Source: Flavobacteriales bacterium (GTDB lineage: Bacteria > Bacteroidota > Bacteroidia > Flavobacteriales_D > Crocinitomicaceae). Taken from it: 64,000 nt of DNA. Shown piece by piece: positions 19,686 to 28,455 of the stretch (position 1 is the stretch's first letter; each line of letters begins with the position of its first letter). The stretch lies in NCBI GenBank assembly GCA_947462255.1, contig CANHOA010000013.1, positions 1-64,000 on the forward strand, given 5' to 3'. The notes beneath the pieces are model-generated. The model had not been told where the DNA came from, made no database searches, and worked only from the letters and a program-made list of their open reading frames with translations. Position numbers and translations under genes: made by a program.

Positions 19686-20576
19686 TTATCTTAAAAAATT
19701 AGGTGCTACAATTAATTCTTTTGTCCCATGTGTCCAAGCATAAAATCCTTCACCGGACTTAATGCCTTTTTTGCCTGCTGTAACCATATTCACTAATAAA
19801 GGACAGGGAGCATATTTTGGATTGCCAAATCCGTCATGAAGAACTCGTAGAATGGCTAAACAAACATCTAATCCAATAAAATCTGCCAATTGCAAGGGGC
19901 CCATTGGATGAGCCATACCTAATTTCATCACGGTATCAATTTCCTCAACACCCGCAACACCCTCGTACAAAGTGTAGATGGCTTCGTTAATCATAGGCAT
20001 CAAAATACGATTGGCCACAAAACCAGGATAATCATTGACCTCAACAGGCACTTTATTTAATTTCCGAGAAGTATCCATAATTAGTTCCGTTACCTCATCT
20101 GAAGTTGAATATCCTCGGATAATTTCAACTAATTTCATGACAGGAACTGGGTTCATGAAGTGCATGCCGATGACCTTATCTGGACGATTGGTAACGGAGG
20201 CAATTTTAGTAATCGAAATAGACGACGTATTACTAGCAAGAATAACTTCCGGCGAACATATGCGATCTAATTCAGTAAATATTTTTAGTTTTAAATCAAT
20301 GTTTTCTGTCGCTGCCTCTACCACTAAATCAACGCCCTGAAGACCATTTTCCATTTGCGTATCAAGTGAAATATTACTTAAGGTGCTTGTCTTTTCAGAA
20401 GCGCTGATGGCTTCCTTTGCCACTTGTCGGTCTAAGTTTTTTGTAATCGTCAATAATGCCTTATCTAAAGCAGCTTGCGAAACATCAATTAAGGTTACAG
20501 TATATCCAAATTGTGCGAAAACATGCGCAATTCCGTTTCCCATTGTACCAGCACCAATAACAGCAATTTTTTTCAT
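19686..20576 (-). CDS. 3-hydroxyacyl-CoA (3-hydroxybutyryl-CoA) dehydrogenase
   Basis: This NAD(P)-dependent enzyme oxidises 3-hydroxyacyl-CoA in beta-oxidation or the butanoate/PHB pathway, in the cytoplasm. The 296-residue protein is a stand-alone dehydrogenase of usual length (about 280-300). It has the Rossmann motif GAGTMGNGIAHVFAQFG at about 7-23, the SNTSSISITKIA segment, the catalytic His in GMHFMNPVPVMKLVE, and the NDYPGFVANRIL linker into the C-terminal helical domain. The promoter lies in the 48-base gap shared with the divergent flippase gene. No other beta-oxidation gene is nearby. Confidence 0.95.
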   Translation of the reverse strand: MKKIAVIGAGTMGNGIAHVFAQFGYTVTLIDVSQAALDKALLTITKNLDRQVAKEAISASEKTSTLSNISLDTQMENGLQGVDLVVEAATENIDLKLKIFTELDRICSPEVILASNTSSISITKIASVTNRPDKVIGMHFMNPVPVMKLVEIIRGYSTSDEVTELIMDTSRKLNKVPVEVNDYPGFVANRILMPMINEAIYTLYEGVAGVEEIDTVMKLGMAHPMGPLQLADFIGLDVCLAILRVLHDGFGNPKYAPCPLLVNMVTAGKKGIKSGEGFYAWTHGTKELIVAPNFLR

Positions 20577-20595
20577 ATTAATAAGATTTATTTAG

Positions 20596-20603
20596 CAAAT
20601 ATA
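20596..20603 (-). promoter_or_regulatory. -7 promoter element (TATATTTG) of the 3-hydroxyacyl-CoA dehydrogenase gene
   Basis: On the minus strand TATATTTG fits TAnnTTTG and sits 19 bases upstream of the gene's ATG (20576). It is only seven bases from the opposing -7 element at 20611-20618, so the two divergent promoters overlap in their RNA polymerase footprints. Confidence 0.55.
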
Positions 20604-20610
20604 ATCATAG

Positions 20611-20618
20611 TATCTTTG
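20611..20618 (+). promoter_or_regulatory. -7 promoter element (TATCTTTG) of the flippase gene
   Basis: TATCTTTG fits TAnnTTTG. It ends six bases before the ATG at 20625, so transcription would begin at or within a few bases of the start codon and give a leaderless or near-leaderless mRNA. This also argues that 20625, not an upstream in-frame start, is the true start. Confidence 0.6.
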
Positions 20619-20624
20619 TCAAGT

Positions 20625-21917
20625 ATGGACTTAAATAGAATTAGCTCAATTGTAAAAGGAGATTTTTTTAAATCATTTACAGTACTGATGTCAGGGACGC
20701 TAATTGCTCAGATTATTGGTTACGCAATAGCACCTATTCTAACGCGTTTATATACTACCGAAGAAATGGGAGAACTTGGGTTTTATATGAGGCTTACGGG
20801 CTTTATTGCAGCGATTGCTACCTTGCGTTACGAAGCGGCCTTACCTTTGCCCAAAAAAGATGAGCATTCGTTTTTACTCTATCGCTTTGCCTATTTGATT
20901 TCAATGGTAGTGCTGATTATTGTTGCCATTGTATTTCTCTTTTTAATTGTGTCAGGCATAGGAAATAAGTTTGATTGGTGGTTTTACCTTTTTACCATCC
21001 TCGGAACCTCTTTTGTTATTATCATCAACGTTGGAACTAGCTGGTCGGTTCGAATGGGACAATATCCTATTATTTCCCGCCATAAAATAGTTAATTCTTT
21101 GGTCGCTAATCTCTTGAAATGGTTATTTGCATTTTTTCATTTGAGCGCATTTGGATTAATTTTAGCCACACTTTTCGGGTATTTTCTTTCTTCCTTAGAA
21201 TTCGCCTTTAATTTTAAGAAAATCCGATCCAAATTCAAGGGCAGTATCTCCAATAAAAAAACAAGGGCCTTAATGTTAGAGCATAAAGAATTTCCCACCT
21301 TAAATTTACCCCATGTATTTGTAGATAATGGCAGAGACATGTTAATTGCCACCTTAATATTTACCTACTATTCTGTTGGTATTTATGGCTCCTTTAATCA
21401 TTCTTATACCATGTTGCGGATTCCTTTAATGCTAGTTGGGGTTGCTTTAGGACAAGTATTCTACAATAAAGCATCTGAATTATACAATCAAAATAAATCA
21501 ATAATGCCTTTGCTGACGAGGATGCTATTACTATTGTCTGCTTTGTCTATCGTTCCTTTTACCATCTTGTTTTTTTATGGTGAACCCATCTTCATTTTTA
21601 TCTTTGGGCCTAATTGGGGACAAGCGGGTGCATATTCTGAAACAATGTCGGTGTGGTTACTATTTAATTTTATCCTGTCTCCAATTACCGCCCTTCCTTT
21701 GATTATAGGGAAACAAAAGATTGCTTTTCTATTTGGAATCATTAGCTCCCTTATCCAACTACTTCCTTTGTGGCTATTACCGATGAATTACGGAAATAGT
21801 GAGGAGGTATTTGACTTTACCTTACAAATTATTTCGTATGCTCAGGCAGCATGGTTGGTTTTCACCTTGTTCGTCTTTTATTCTTTAGCTAAAAAGGCTT
21901 CGGTTAATTATAGTTAG
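20625..21917 (+). CDS. polysaccharide flippase (Wzx / MATE-like, MurJ-type superfamily)
   Basis: Proteins of this family move lipid-linked sugar repeat units across the inner membrane. The 430-residue protein has about 12-14 hydrophobic segments and the family-typical N-terminal VLMSGTLIAQIIGYAIAPIL, then TRLYTTEEMGELGFYM. The C-terminal half has SVGIYGSFNHSYTMLRIPLM and FIFGPNWGQAG. The reading frame is open further upstream, but ATG 20625 is chosen because the promoter lies just before it and upstream codons overlap the divergent gene. It fits the flippase of the glycan cluster at 23-30 kb. Confidence 0.9.
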   Translation: MDLNRISSIVKGDFFKSFTVLMSGTLIAQIIGYAIAPILTRLYTTEEMGELGFYMRLTGFIAAIATLRYEAALPLPKKDEHSFLLYRFAYLISMVVLIIVAIVFLFLIVSGIGNKFDWWFYLFTILGTSFVIIINVGTSWSVRMGQYPIISRHKIVNSLVANLLKWLFAFFHLSAFGLILATLFGYFLSSLEFAFNFKKIRSKFKGSISNKKTRALMLEHKEFPTLNLPHVFVDNGRDMLIATLIFTYYSVGIYGSFNHSYTMLRIPLMLVGVALGQVFYNKASELYNQNKSIMPLLTRMLLLLSALSIVPFTILFFYGEPIFIFIFGPNWGQAGAYSETMSVWLLFNFILSPITALPLIIGKQKIAFLFGIISSLIQLLPLWLLPMNYGNSEEVFDFTLQIISYAQAAWLVFTLFVFYSLAKKASVNYS

Positions 21918-22004
21918 TAGCTATCTCCGCTAAGAATTGAGATTAAAATATCTACTGAGATTAGTTGGTTTTGGCAATTCTATTCCATAGCCGCCTTTTA
22001 TTAG

Positions 22005-22012
22005 TAACTTTG
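22005..22012 (+). promoter_or_regulatory. -7 promoter element (TAACTTTG) of the DEAD-box gene
   Basis: TAACTTTG fits TAnnTTTG and ends seven bases before the ATG at 22020, predicting a very short or absent leader. A clear -33 TTTG at the usual distance is not seen. Confidence 0.55.
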
Positions 22013-22019
22013 TCGCAAA

Positions 22020-23216
22020 ATGAAATTTACAGAATTAAATCTTAACGAACAGTTGTTGGAAGCAATTTCACACATGGGATTCGTTAATGCAACACCGATT
22101 CAAGAATTAGCCATCCCACAAATTTTAAATAATAAAGATTTGATCGCTTGTGCCCAAACTGGAACAGGTAAAACCGCTGCATTCATATTACCAATTCTAA
22201 ATAAATTAACGGGTAAGGAAGATTATTGCATCGACACTTTAATCATTGTGCCAACAAGGGAATTGGCAGTACAGATTGAGCAAGAAATTCAGGGCTTATC
22301 CTATTTTGTGTCTGTTGGTTCAAAAGCAATTTATGGTGGTGGTAGTGGCAAAGATTGGGATCTTCAAAAAGATGCGCTAAAGGATGGGACTGATATTATT
22401 GTTGCCACTCCAGGTAAATTGCTTTCACATATTGCTCAAGGTTATGTAGATTTTTCCAAAGTAAAACATTTAGTATTGGATGAAGCCGATAAGATGTTGG
22501 ATATGGGTTTTACGGATGATCTTATGTCAATTATTTCAAAGCTGCCTGAAAAGCGTCAAACGCTCATGTTTAGTGCAACAATGCCTAATAAAATTAGGGA
22601 ATTAGCCAAGAAAATATTAAAGGATCCGGAAGAAATCACACTTTCCATTTCAAAGCCAGCAGAAGGGGTAAAACAATCCGTATACTTGACCTTCGATAGT
22701 CAAAAAGTACAGCTTATTAAGCACATTCTTACTGAAAGGCCCGATTATTCTAGCATCATTATTTTTACTTCGTCTAAACGTAAAGTCAGTGAAATTGTAC
22801 ATTCGCTTCGTAAAAACGGGTTTCGGTCTCACGGTGTTTCATCTAATTTAGATCAAAGTGAACGAGAAGAAGTACTTCTTGGATTTCGTTCTAAACGAAT
22901 CAGAATCATTGTCGCAACAGATGTTATGAGCCGTGGAATTGACATCAAAGAGATTAATTTGGTTATCAATTATGACACTCCCTTTGATGCGGAAGATTAT
23001 GTGCATCGAGTAGGTCGTACGGCTCGTGCAAATACAAAAGGAGAAGCAATAACGCTTGTGAATGAAAAGGATATGAGAAAACTCGCGCAAATTCAAAAGT
23101 TAATTGAAGCTGAGATTACTCAAATTCCTCTGCCAGATGATTTAGGAGTAGGCCCTGAATTTAAAATTCAATCAAATTCTGAAAGAAGACCATTCAAAGG
23201 AAAGCGTAAGAATTAG
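22020..23216 (+). CDS. DEAD-box ATP-dependent RNA helicase (RhlE-like)
   Basis: DEAD-box helicases unwind short RNA duplexes in ribosome assembly and RNA decay, often in cold adaptation. The 398-residue protein has the Q motif (FVNATPIQ, about 20-27), motif I AQTGTGKT, Ia PTREL, motif II DEAD, motif III SAT, and motif VI HRVGRTAR. A short basic tail (RRPFKGKRKN) replaces the long RG-rich tails of many relatives. Its stop overlaps the stop of the convergent acetyltransferase gene by four bases (23213-23216). It lies inside a glycan locus but has no obvious functional link to it. Confidence 0.95.
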   Translation: MKFTELNLNEQLLEAISHMGFVNATPIQELAIPQILNNKDLIACAQTGTGKTAAFILPILNKLTGKEDYCIDTLIIVPTRELAVQIEQEIQGLSYFVSVGSKAIYGGGSGKDWDLQKDALKDGTDIIVATPGKLLSHIAQGYVDFSKVKHLVLDEADKMLDMGFTDDLMSIISKLPEKRQTLMFSATMPNKIRELAKKILKDPEEITLSISKPAEGVKQSVYLTFDSQKVQLIKHILTERPDYSSIIIFTSSKRKVSEIVHSLRKNGFRSHGVSSNLDQSEREEVLLGFRSKRIRIIVATDVMSRGIDIKEINLVINYDTPFDAEDYVHRVGRTARANTKGEAITLVNEKDMRKLAQIQKLIEAEITQIPLPDDLGVGPEFKIQSNSERRPFKGKRKN

Positions 23217-23848
23217 CTGTCAATCGTAGCCCATTCATTATAGTTTGCTCGCAGCGATGGATTTTCAAGTAATGTTGGTTCATCTAAGGCTCTTGTATCG
23301 CCAATTACTTTCGCTGGATTTCCAGCTATAATGGAAAAATCAGGAAATTCGCCCTTTACGTAACTATAGGCAGAGATAATACAGCCTTTACCAATTTTAG
23401 TGTCGGGCATTATGGTAGAATGGGGTCCGATAAATGTATATTTCCCAATTTCTATTTTGCCTTTGATATACCCTTTCATTTCATTGCCGCCATATTGTTT
23501 ACCGTAAATTCGCAACGTTAAGTGGCTTGAATGGCTAGTCATGGTTATAAACGATGTGAGTTGACAACCTTCCTGAATAGTAATTCCTTGGCTGGCTTCA
23601 ATAAAATTATGATGTCCGATGTAAACGTTCTCGCCTAATTCGAGTGATTTGGGATGGTCAATAAATGTTGTGTTGGAAATCCGTGTTTTTGAAATTATCC
23701 TTTTTTGATTATCTCTTATTTTACCGATCATTCTAGGGCTCCGATTTGGAAAAATTCGGACTAATATCTTATGAAATAACGAATTAGGAATATACATACA
23801 ATTAGCTAAGCAAAGCGAAGATAAGTAAAAATATACGAAGTCCTTCAT
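23213..23848 (-). CDS. hexapeptide-repeat acyltransferase (WbbJ/LacA-like)
   Basis: Left-handed beta-helix acyltransferases O-acetylate sugars in surface glycans, using acetyl-CoA in the cytoplasm. The 211-residue protein has imperfect hexapeptide repeats from about residue 65, visible in LGENVYIGHHNFIEAS, IEIGKYTFIGPHSTIMPDTK and IGKGCIISAYSYV. It also has the typical late motif SIIAGNPAKVIGD. His residues in MTSHSSH near residue 105 could be catalytic. The first 60 residues are a more hydrophobic N-terminus. It overlaps the DEAD-box gene tail-to-tail and probably modifies the glycan made by the neighbouring cluster. Confidence 0.88.
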   Translation of the reverse strand: MKDFVYFYLSSLCLANCMYIPNSLFHKILVRIFPNRSPRMIGKIRDNQKRIISKTRISNTTFIDHPKSLELGENVYIGHHNFIEASQGITIQEGCQLTSFITMTSHSSHLTLRIYGKQYGGNEMKGYIKGKIEIGKYTFIGPHSTIMPDTKIGKGCIISAYSYVKGEFPDFSIIAGNPAKVIGDTRALDEPTLLENPSLRANYNEWATIDS

Positions 23849-23897
23849 GCGCTATTCTTGCCTTATAGCCTGCAACGAATGAGTTAGAGAAATTCAC

Positions 23898-23905
23898 TAC
23901 CTTTG
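23898..23905 (+). promoter_or_regulatory. -7 promoter element (TACCTTTG) before the glycan cluster
   Basis: TACCTTTG fits TAnnTTTG and lies 42 bases before the probable ATG (23948) of the O-antigen ligase-like gene. It is the first promoter-like element of the forward-strand glycan run up to 30,248. Confidence 0.55.
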
Positions 23906-23947
23906 TTTACCATGCAATAAACTTATGATCATGCTAATAATTTGATA

Positions 23948-25192
23948 ATGAAACAAATGAGTTTTGAACGATGTTATTCTATTACCTTATGCCTGTTCAC
24001 CGGCTTATGGATTCTTTTTCCACATTTCACATCTTTACTATTAGCTTTATTTGGAATTACAGTTGTATATGGGATCATTAAAAAAGAGTTGGTTTTTACT
24101 TTTCATGTTCTTCCTGCTCTGCTCGTTTTGTTATATATTTTATATTTAGTGTATGTCATTCCGACTAAGCACTTGCCCATTGCCTTGGATTTTTTAGAAT
24201 ATAAGTTATCGCTTCTCGCTTTCCCTTTTCTCTTTTCCTTTGAGCCAAAATTTCGTGTAAATTGGAAATACGTATTTTACTCTTTTCTGATAGCAGTATC
24301 ACTTTTAGTTATCTATGATCTTGCACAAGCAAGTATTCATTACTCAAAAACGGGGATTCTCAACTCTTTTTATTCATCAGCTTTATCACCCACTCATCAT
24401 CCTACCTATTTAACGGCATTTTTATCGCTCGCCATTATGATTTCCCTACGATTTGCTAAATCGGAGATTTCGCTTACATTGAAATTAGTTTTTTGGGGTT
24501 TAATTGCTTTGTTTGTTTTGATGCACGGCCCTTTATCAAGTCTTTCTGGTTTGTTATTTCTTGTTTTGTTTTTTTCTGTAGCATTCATTTATTCATTGAT
24601 AAAAAAACGAAAATGGTCAATCTTACTAATCACGGCAGTAACAAGTGCGGCCATAGTTTTTAGTGTTTTAAAGGTTAAACCAAGTCTAAGCAAGAATATT
24701 GAGAATGTAATCGCTTTGGTTAATGAGTACGCTGATTCGCCCAAAAGATTTGTTCAAACTAGGCCCTTTCCCATGCAGGGAAATGAAGCAAGGTTGGTGC
24801 TGTGGACGGTAGCATTCGATATATTTAAGGAACATCCCATGGGAGTTGGATTAGGAAACTTAGAAGAAATGATGCATCAACGCTTAGTTGAACTTGGCCT
24901 GAATAAACAGGCAGATTTAAATTATAATCCGCATAATCAATACCTTCAAATTGCAGGAGAATTAGGGATAATTGGTTTATTACTCTTTTTAGGAATCTTG
25001 CTTTATGGTGTGATTTGGGCTATCTCATCGAAAAATTGGCTGCTCACATTAGTCATGCTTAGTCTCATGTTTAATTGTTTCTTTGAATCCATGTTGCAGC
25101 GCCAATCTGGAATTGTGTTTTATTGTTTTTGGATCTGTATTCTAACGAGTGTTTTGTCTGAGACTAAAACTAAATTTGTATTAAAAGAATAA
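23948..25192 (+). CDS. O-antigen ligase / Wzy polymerase-like membrane protein
   Basis: Members of this family ligate or polymerise lipid-linked glycan units on the periplasmic face of the inner membrane. The 414-residue protein has about 10-12 hydrophobic helices. A hydrophilic periplasmic loop (about 260-335) carries NEARLVLWTVAFDIFKEHP, then GVGLGN and NYNPHNQYLQIAGELGIIG, the classical Wzy_C/WaaL signature with the conserved His-Asn. I chose ATG 23948; a TTG two codons earlier (23942) and an ATG at 23957 are alternatives. It heads the forward glycosyltransferase genes. Confidence 0.9.
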   Translation: MKQMSFERCYSITLCLFTGLWILFPHFTSLLLALFGITVVYGIIKKELVFTFHVLPALLVLLYILYLVYVIPTKHLPIALDFLEYKLSLLAFPFLFSFEPKFRVNWKYVFYSFLIAVSLLVIYDLAQASIHYSKTGILNSFYSSALSPTHHPTYLTAFLSLAIMISLRFAKSEISLTLKLVFWGLIALFVLMHGPLSSLSGLLFLVLFFSVAFIYSLIKKRKWSILLITAVTSAAIVFSVLKVKPSLSKNIENVIALVNEYADSPKRFVQTRPFPMQGNEARLVLWTVAFDIFKEHPMGVGLGNLEEMMHQRLVELGLNKQADLNYNPHNQYLQIAGELGIIGLLLFLGILLYGVIWAISSKNWLLTLVMLSLMFNCFFESMLQRQSGIVFYCFWICILTSVLSETKTKFVLKE

Positions 25193-25224
25193 ACAATGAA
25201 AATGATGAGTAAGGGGACTGAAGC

Positions 25225-26265
25225 ATGAAAAAATTAATGATTATTGGCTCCAATAGCATTCATGTTTACAATTATATTAATCTTGTAAAGGATTATTTTG
25301 ATGAAATTCTTTTGATTACAAATAAAAAACGAGAAGGAACGGATGTAAAAACAATTGAGCTTGATTTTCATTTGAAATTATCGTCTCGTATCAAAACTGT
25401 TGGCAAGATCAAAAACCTCATTCAGGAATATTCACCTTCTATTATTCATATTCATCAGATGAATTCCTACGCCTATTATTCTTTAATTGCCGCAAGAAAA
25501 AGTTCAGTTCCGAAAATACTTACAGCTTGGGGGAGTGATGTCTTACTATCTCCGAAAAAAAATTATTTACTGAAAAAAATGGTTCAATTCAATTTGCGTC
25601 ATGCTGATATTTTTACTTCTGATTCTGAATTTATGGCAGAGGAAATGCGTAGTCTTCTTCCTAAAAAGAAATTGGATATTCTAATTGCTAATTTCGGAAT
25701 TGAGATTATTGAAATGGATTTGCTGAAGGAGAATATTATTTATTCAAATCGTCTGCATAAAAAACTATATCAAATTGAAAGTGTAATCAACACATTTAAC
25801 TTGTTTTTGGAAAATTCTATCGATAAAACATGGAAATTGGTAATTGCCGCTACAGGGGAAGAAACGGATAATTTGAAATCATTGGTTGAACAGCTCAACT
25901 TAACAGAAAATGTCGAATTCGCCGGTTGGGTTAATAACGAAAAGAATATCGAATATTATTCAAAAGCAAAGTTGTTTGTTTCAATTCCAGAGAGTGATGC
26001 AACCTCAATCAGTTTGCTAGAGGCTATGGCTTATGGCTGCATTCCAGTACTTTCTGACTTACCTGCAAATAGAGAATGGATTGATGATGGCAAAAATGGT
26101 ATCATTGTTAATTCTCCATCTGAAAATATTTTTGAACGGGCCTTGAAACTTAATATTAGTGAGGTAGCTTCGATCAATAAAAGAATTATTATTGAAAAAG
26201 GAACGAAAGTGGCGAACAAGAAAAAGTTTATTCAATTATACGATCATCTTTTACAGCAGAAATAA
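25225..26265 (+). CDS. family 4-type glycosyltransferase (GT-B fold)
   Basis: The 346-residue cytoplasmic protein transfers a sugar from a nucleotide donor to a growing lipid-linked glycan. The N-terminal half (about 1-165) has the acceptor-domain pattern IIHIHQMNSYAYYSLIAAR and LTAWGSDVLLSPKK. The C-terminal donor domain has VEFAGWVNNEKNIEYYSKAK and the nucleotide-sugar motif SLLEAMAYGCIPVLSDLPAN, with the conserved Glu. The sugar is not predictable. Its stop overlaps the next start by one base (26265), so the two genes are coupled. Confidence 0.93.
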   Translation: MKKLMIIGSNSIHVYNYINLVKDYFDEILLITNKKREGTDVKTIELDFHLKLSSRIKTVGKIKNLIQEYSPSIIHIHQMNSYAYYSLIAARKSSVPKILTAWGSDVLLSPKKNYLLKKMVQFNLRHADIFTSDSEFMAEEMRSLLPKKKLDILIANFGIEIIEMDLLKENIIYSNRLHKKLYQIESVINTFNLFLENSIDKTWKLVIAATGEETDNLKSLVEQLNLTENVEFAGWVNNEKNIEYYSKAKLFVSIPESDATSISLLEAMAYGCIPVLSDLPANREWIDDGKNGIIVNSPSENIFERALKLNISEVASINKRIIIEKGTKVANKKKFIQLYDHLLQQK

Positions 26266-27362
26266 TGAAGATTTGTCATCTGACTTCGGTACATAAGTGG
26301 AATGATGTTCGCATTTTCGAGAAAGAATGTGTTTCTTTAAAGGAAGCGGGCTTTGATGTTTTTTTGATAGCAGTGAACTGCCAGTCAGGAATTTTTGAAG
26401 GAGTAAATGTAATATCTGTATCATCCGATGCTAAAAGTCGATTAGGCCGAATGACTAAAACTGTTAAGGCCGTTTATCAAGCAGCATTGAAAGTAGATGC
26501 TGAAATTTATCATTTTCATGATCCGGAATTATTGCTTGTTGGAAAAAAACTTCAAAGGAAATTTGGAAAGAAAGTTATTTATGACTCGCATGAAGATTTA
26601 CCGCGACAAGTTCTCGATAAGCTTTGGATCCCTGCAATGTTTAGAAAAATAATTTCCAATCGAATTGAAAAGTATGAGAATCGAATTGCTGCAAAACTCA
26701 GTGGAATTATAGCGGCTACACCTCATATTCAGAAGCGTTTTTTGGCAAGTAATCTGAATACCGAAAACGTCAACAACTTTCCTATTTTAGAAAAAATGTC
26801 GATTGATGTAAAATGGGAAATCCGAAAGAATGAAGTTTGTTACATCGGAGGAATTTTTAATTCAAGAGGAGTATGTGAGTTGGTAGATGCTATGGATGAA
26901 GTGAATGCTGTACTTAATCTTGCTGGAAATTACTCGCCACCGGAATTACGGGATACTTTAATGAGTAAAAAAGGTTGGGAAAATGTGAGAGAGTATGGTT
27001 TTGTTGGAAGAAATGAAATTGTTGAAATTCTTTCGCGTTCTAAAATTGGCATGGTAACCCTTCATCCCACACAAGCTTACCTGGATTCTCTTCCGATAAA
27101 AATGTTTGAATACATGGCTGCCGGGATTCCAGTAATTGCCTCTGATTTCCCGTTATGGCGCTCCATTATTGATAAATATAAATGTGGAATTTGTGTTGAT
27201 CCTCAAAATGTAGAAAAAATTTCAGAAACGATAAATTTTTTATTGTCGAATGATGCTATCGCTTCAGAAATGGGAATAAATGGTCAAAAGGCAGCCAATG
27301 AATTTTATTCTTGGACTACTGAAGCAAATAAGTTGGTTGAATTTTATACTAAATTGAAGTGA
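26265..27362 (+). CDS. family 4-type glycosyltransferase
   Basis: The 365-residue GT-B protein has the N-terminal motif CHLTSVHKWNDVRIFEKEC and YHFHDPELLLVGKKLQ, followed by VIYDSHEDLPRQ, a pattern I associate with WbuB/FnlA-cluster-like transferases. The C-terminal half has YVGR-type loop VREYGFVGRNEIVEILSRSK and the donor-binding MFEYMAAGIPVIASDFPLW with the conserved Glu. It begins on the last base of the previous gene. Donor and acceptor are unknown. Confidence 0.93.
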   Translation: MKICHLTSVHKWNDVRIFEKECVSLKEAGFDVFLIAVNCQSGIFEGVNVISVSSDAKSRLGRMTKTVKAVYQAALKVDAEIYHFHDPELLLVGKKLQRKFGKKVIYDSHEDLPRQVLDKLWIPAMFRKIISNRIEKYENRIAAKLSGIIAATPHIQKRFLASNLNTENVNNFPILEKMSIDVKWEIRKNEVCYIGGIFNSRGVCELVDAMDEVNAVLNLAGNYSPPELRDTLMSKKGWENVREYGFVGRNEIVEILSRSKIGMVTLHPTQAYLDSLPIKMFEYMAAGIPVIASDFPLWRSIIDKYKCGICVDPQNVEKISETINFLLSNDAIASEMGINGQKAANEFYSWTTEANKLVEFYTKLK

Positions 27363-27396
27363 GCAGAAAACCAACTAAATCTTTAAAGATTAAACA

Positions 27397-28413
27397 ATGA
27401 AAATTTCAGTGGTTGTGCCTTGTAGAAATGAAAGTAAATACATTGCAGAGTGTATTGATGCCATTTTTACGTGTGAGCTTCCCAATAATGCTGAATTAAA
27501 TGTTTTTATTGTTGATGGAATGAGTGATGATGGTACACGTCAAATTGTCCTCGACTTAAAGGAGAACTACCCCTTTTTACATTTGATAGATAATACAAAT
27601 CTACTCACACCTTTTGCTTTTAATTTGGGAATTTTTGCAGGTGGAAAGGTTGATTATGTTCAAATTGTTGGTGCAAGGCACATTTTGAGCAATAATTACG
27701 TATTAAAGAGTATTCAAATGATTGAGAGTGATCCAAGCATTTGGTGTGTTGGTGGTAAGATTATCAATGAGTTTATTAATGATACGGGGCAGGTTATATC
27801 TAAAGCTATGTCAACCTCCTTTGGAATGGGCCTGGGGAATTTCAGAACATTAAACAAATCTGGTTTTACTGATACTGTAACAAGTCCTATGTATCCCTAT
27901 TGGGTTTTTGATAAAATTGGGTTCTTTGATGAAGAATTGATAAGAAACCAAGATGATGATTTTAATTATCGTATAAAACAGGCCGGAGGGAAAATATTTT
28001 TTGATAATGAACTTTCTTTGAAATATTATGTTCGAGGTTCATACAAAGGGCTTTCAAGGCAATTTTTTCAATACGGATATTGGAAGGTATTTGTCAATAA
28101 AAAACACAAAGCAGTGACAACTTTGCGCCAGTTAGCACCCCCATTTTTTGTTCTTTATATTTTTCTTTGGCTGATTTCACTTTTCGGTGGCAAGTTTATT
28201 TTTATGATATCTTCTATTCCTCTAATTGGATATCTTTTTTTAAATTTTTATTTTTCATTAAATGCCCAAGATCAAAAGGTAAAATGGTTCGAAATTTTTA
28301 AAACATATCTAATTTTACATTGCTTTTACGGAATGGGTTATTTAAAAGGAGTGCTTGACTTTTTTCTTCTTAATAAAACGCCTTCCAATAAACAAAAACG
28401 TTTATCGAGATAA
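27397..28413 (+). CDS. family 2 glycosyltransferase with C-terminal membrane segments (ExoA-like)
   Basis: The 338-residue protein has a GT-A domain (about 1-235): ISVVVPCRNESKYIAECI at the N-terminus, the VDGMSDDGTR nucleotide-binding motif, and NQDDDFNYRIKQAGGKIFFD, with acidic residues for metal and catalysis. Two hydrophobic segments follow (about 245-295), as in succinoglycan ExoA-type transferases that act at the inner membrane. It starts 34 bases after the previous gene. The transferred sugar is unknown. Confidence 0.92.
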   Translation: MKISVVVPCRNESKYIAECIDAIFTCELPNNAELNVFIVDGMSDDGTRQIVLDLKENYPFLHLIDNTNLLTPFAFNLGIFAGGKVDYVQIVGARHILSNNYVLKSIQMIESDPSIWCVGGKIINEFINDTGQVISKAMSTSFGMGLGNFRTLNKSGFTDTVTSPMYPYWVFDKIGFFDEELIRNQDDDFNYRIKQAGGKIFFDNELSLKYYVRGSYKGLSRQFFQYGYWKVFVNKKHKAVTTLRQLAPPFFVLYIFLWLISLFGGKFIFMISSIPLIGYLFLNFYFSLNAQDQKVKWFEIFKTYLILHCFYGMGYLKGVLDFFLLNKTPSNKQKRLSR

Positions 28414-28417
28414 TACT

Positions 28418-28425
28418 TAACTTTG
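28418..28425 (+). promoter_or_regulatory. internal -7 promoter element (TAACTTTG) before the aminotransferase gene
   Basis: TAACTTTG fits TAnnTTTG and lies 30 bases before the ATG at 28456, in the 42-base gap after the GT2 gene. It suggests that the aminotransferase and sugar-transferase genes can be transcribed separately from the upstream glycosyltransferases. Confidence 0.5.
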
Positions 28426-28455
28426 AGATATTAATTCGACTATTAAATTAAAAAC

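Noticed and set aside
20511-20624. N-terminal extension of the flippase frame
   Set aside because: It overlaps the divergent dehydrogenase gene and lies upstream of the TAnnTTTG promoter; ATG 20625 gives the normal family start.
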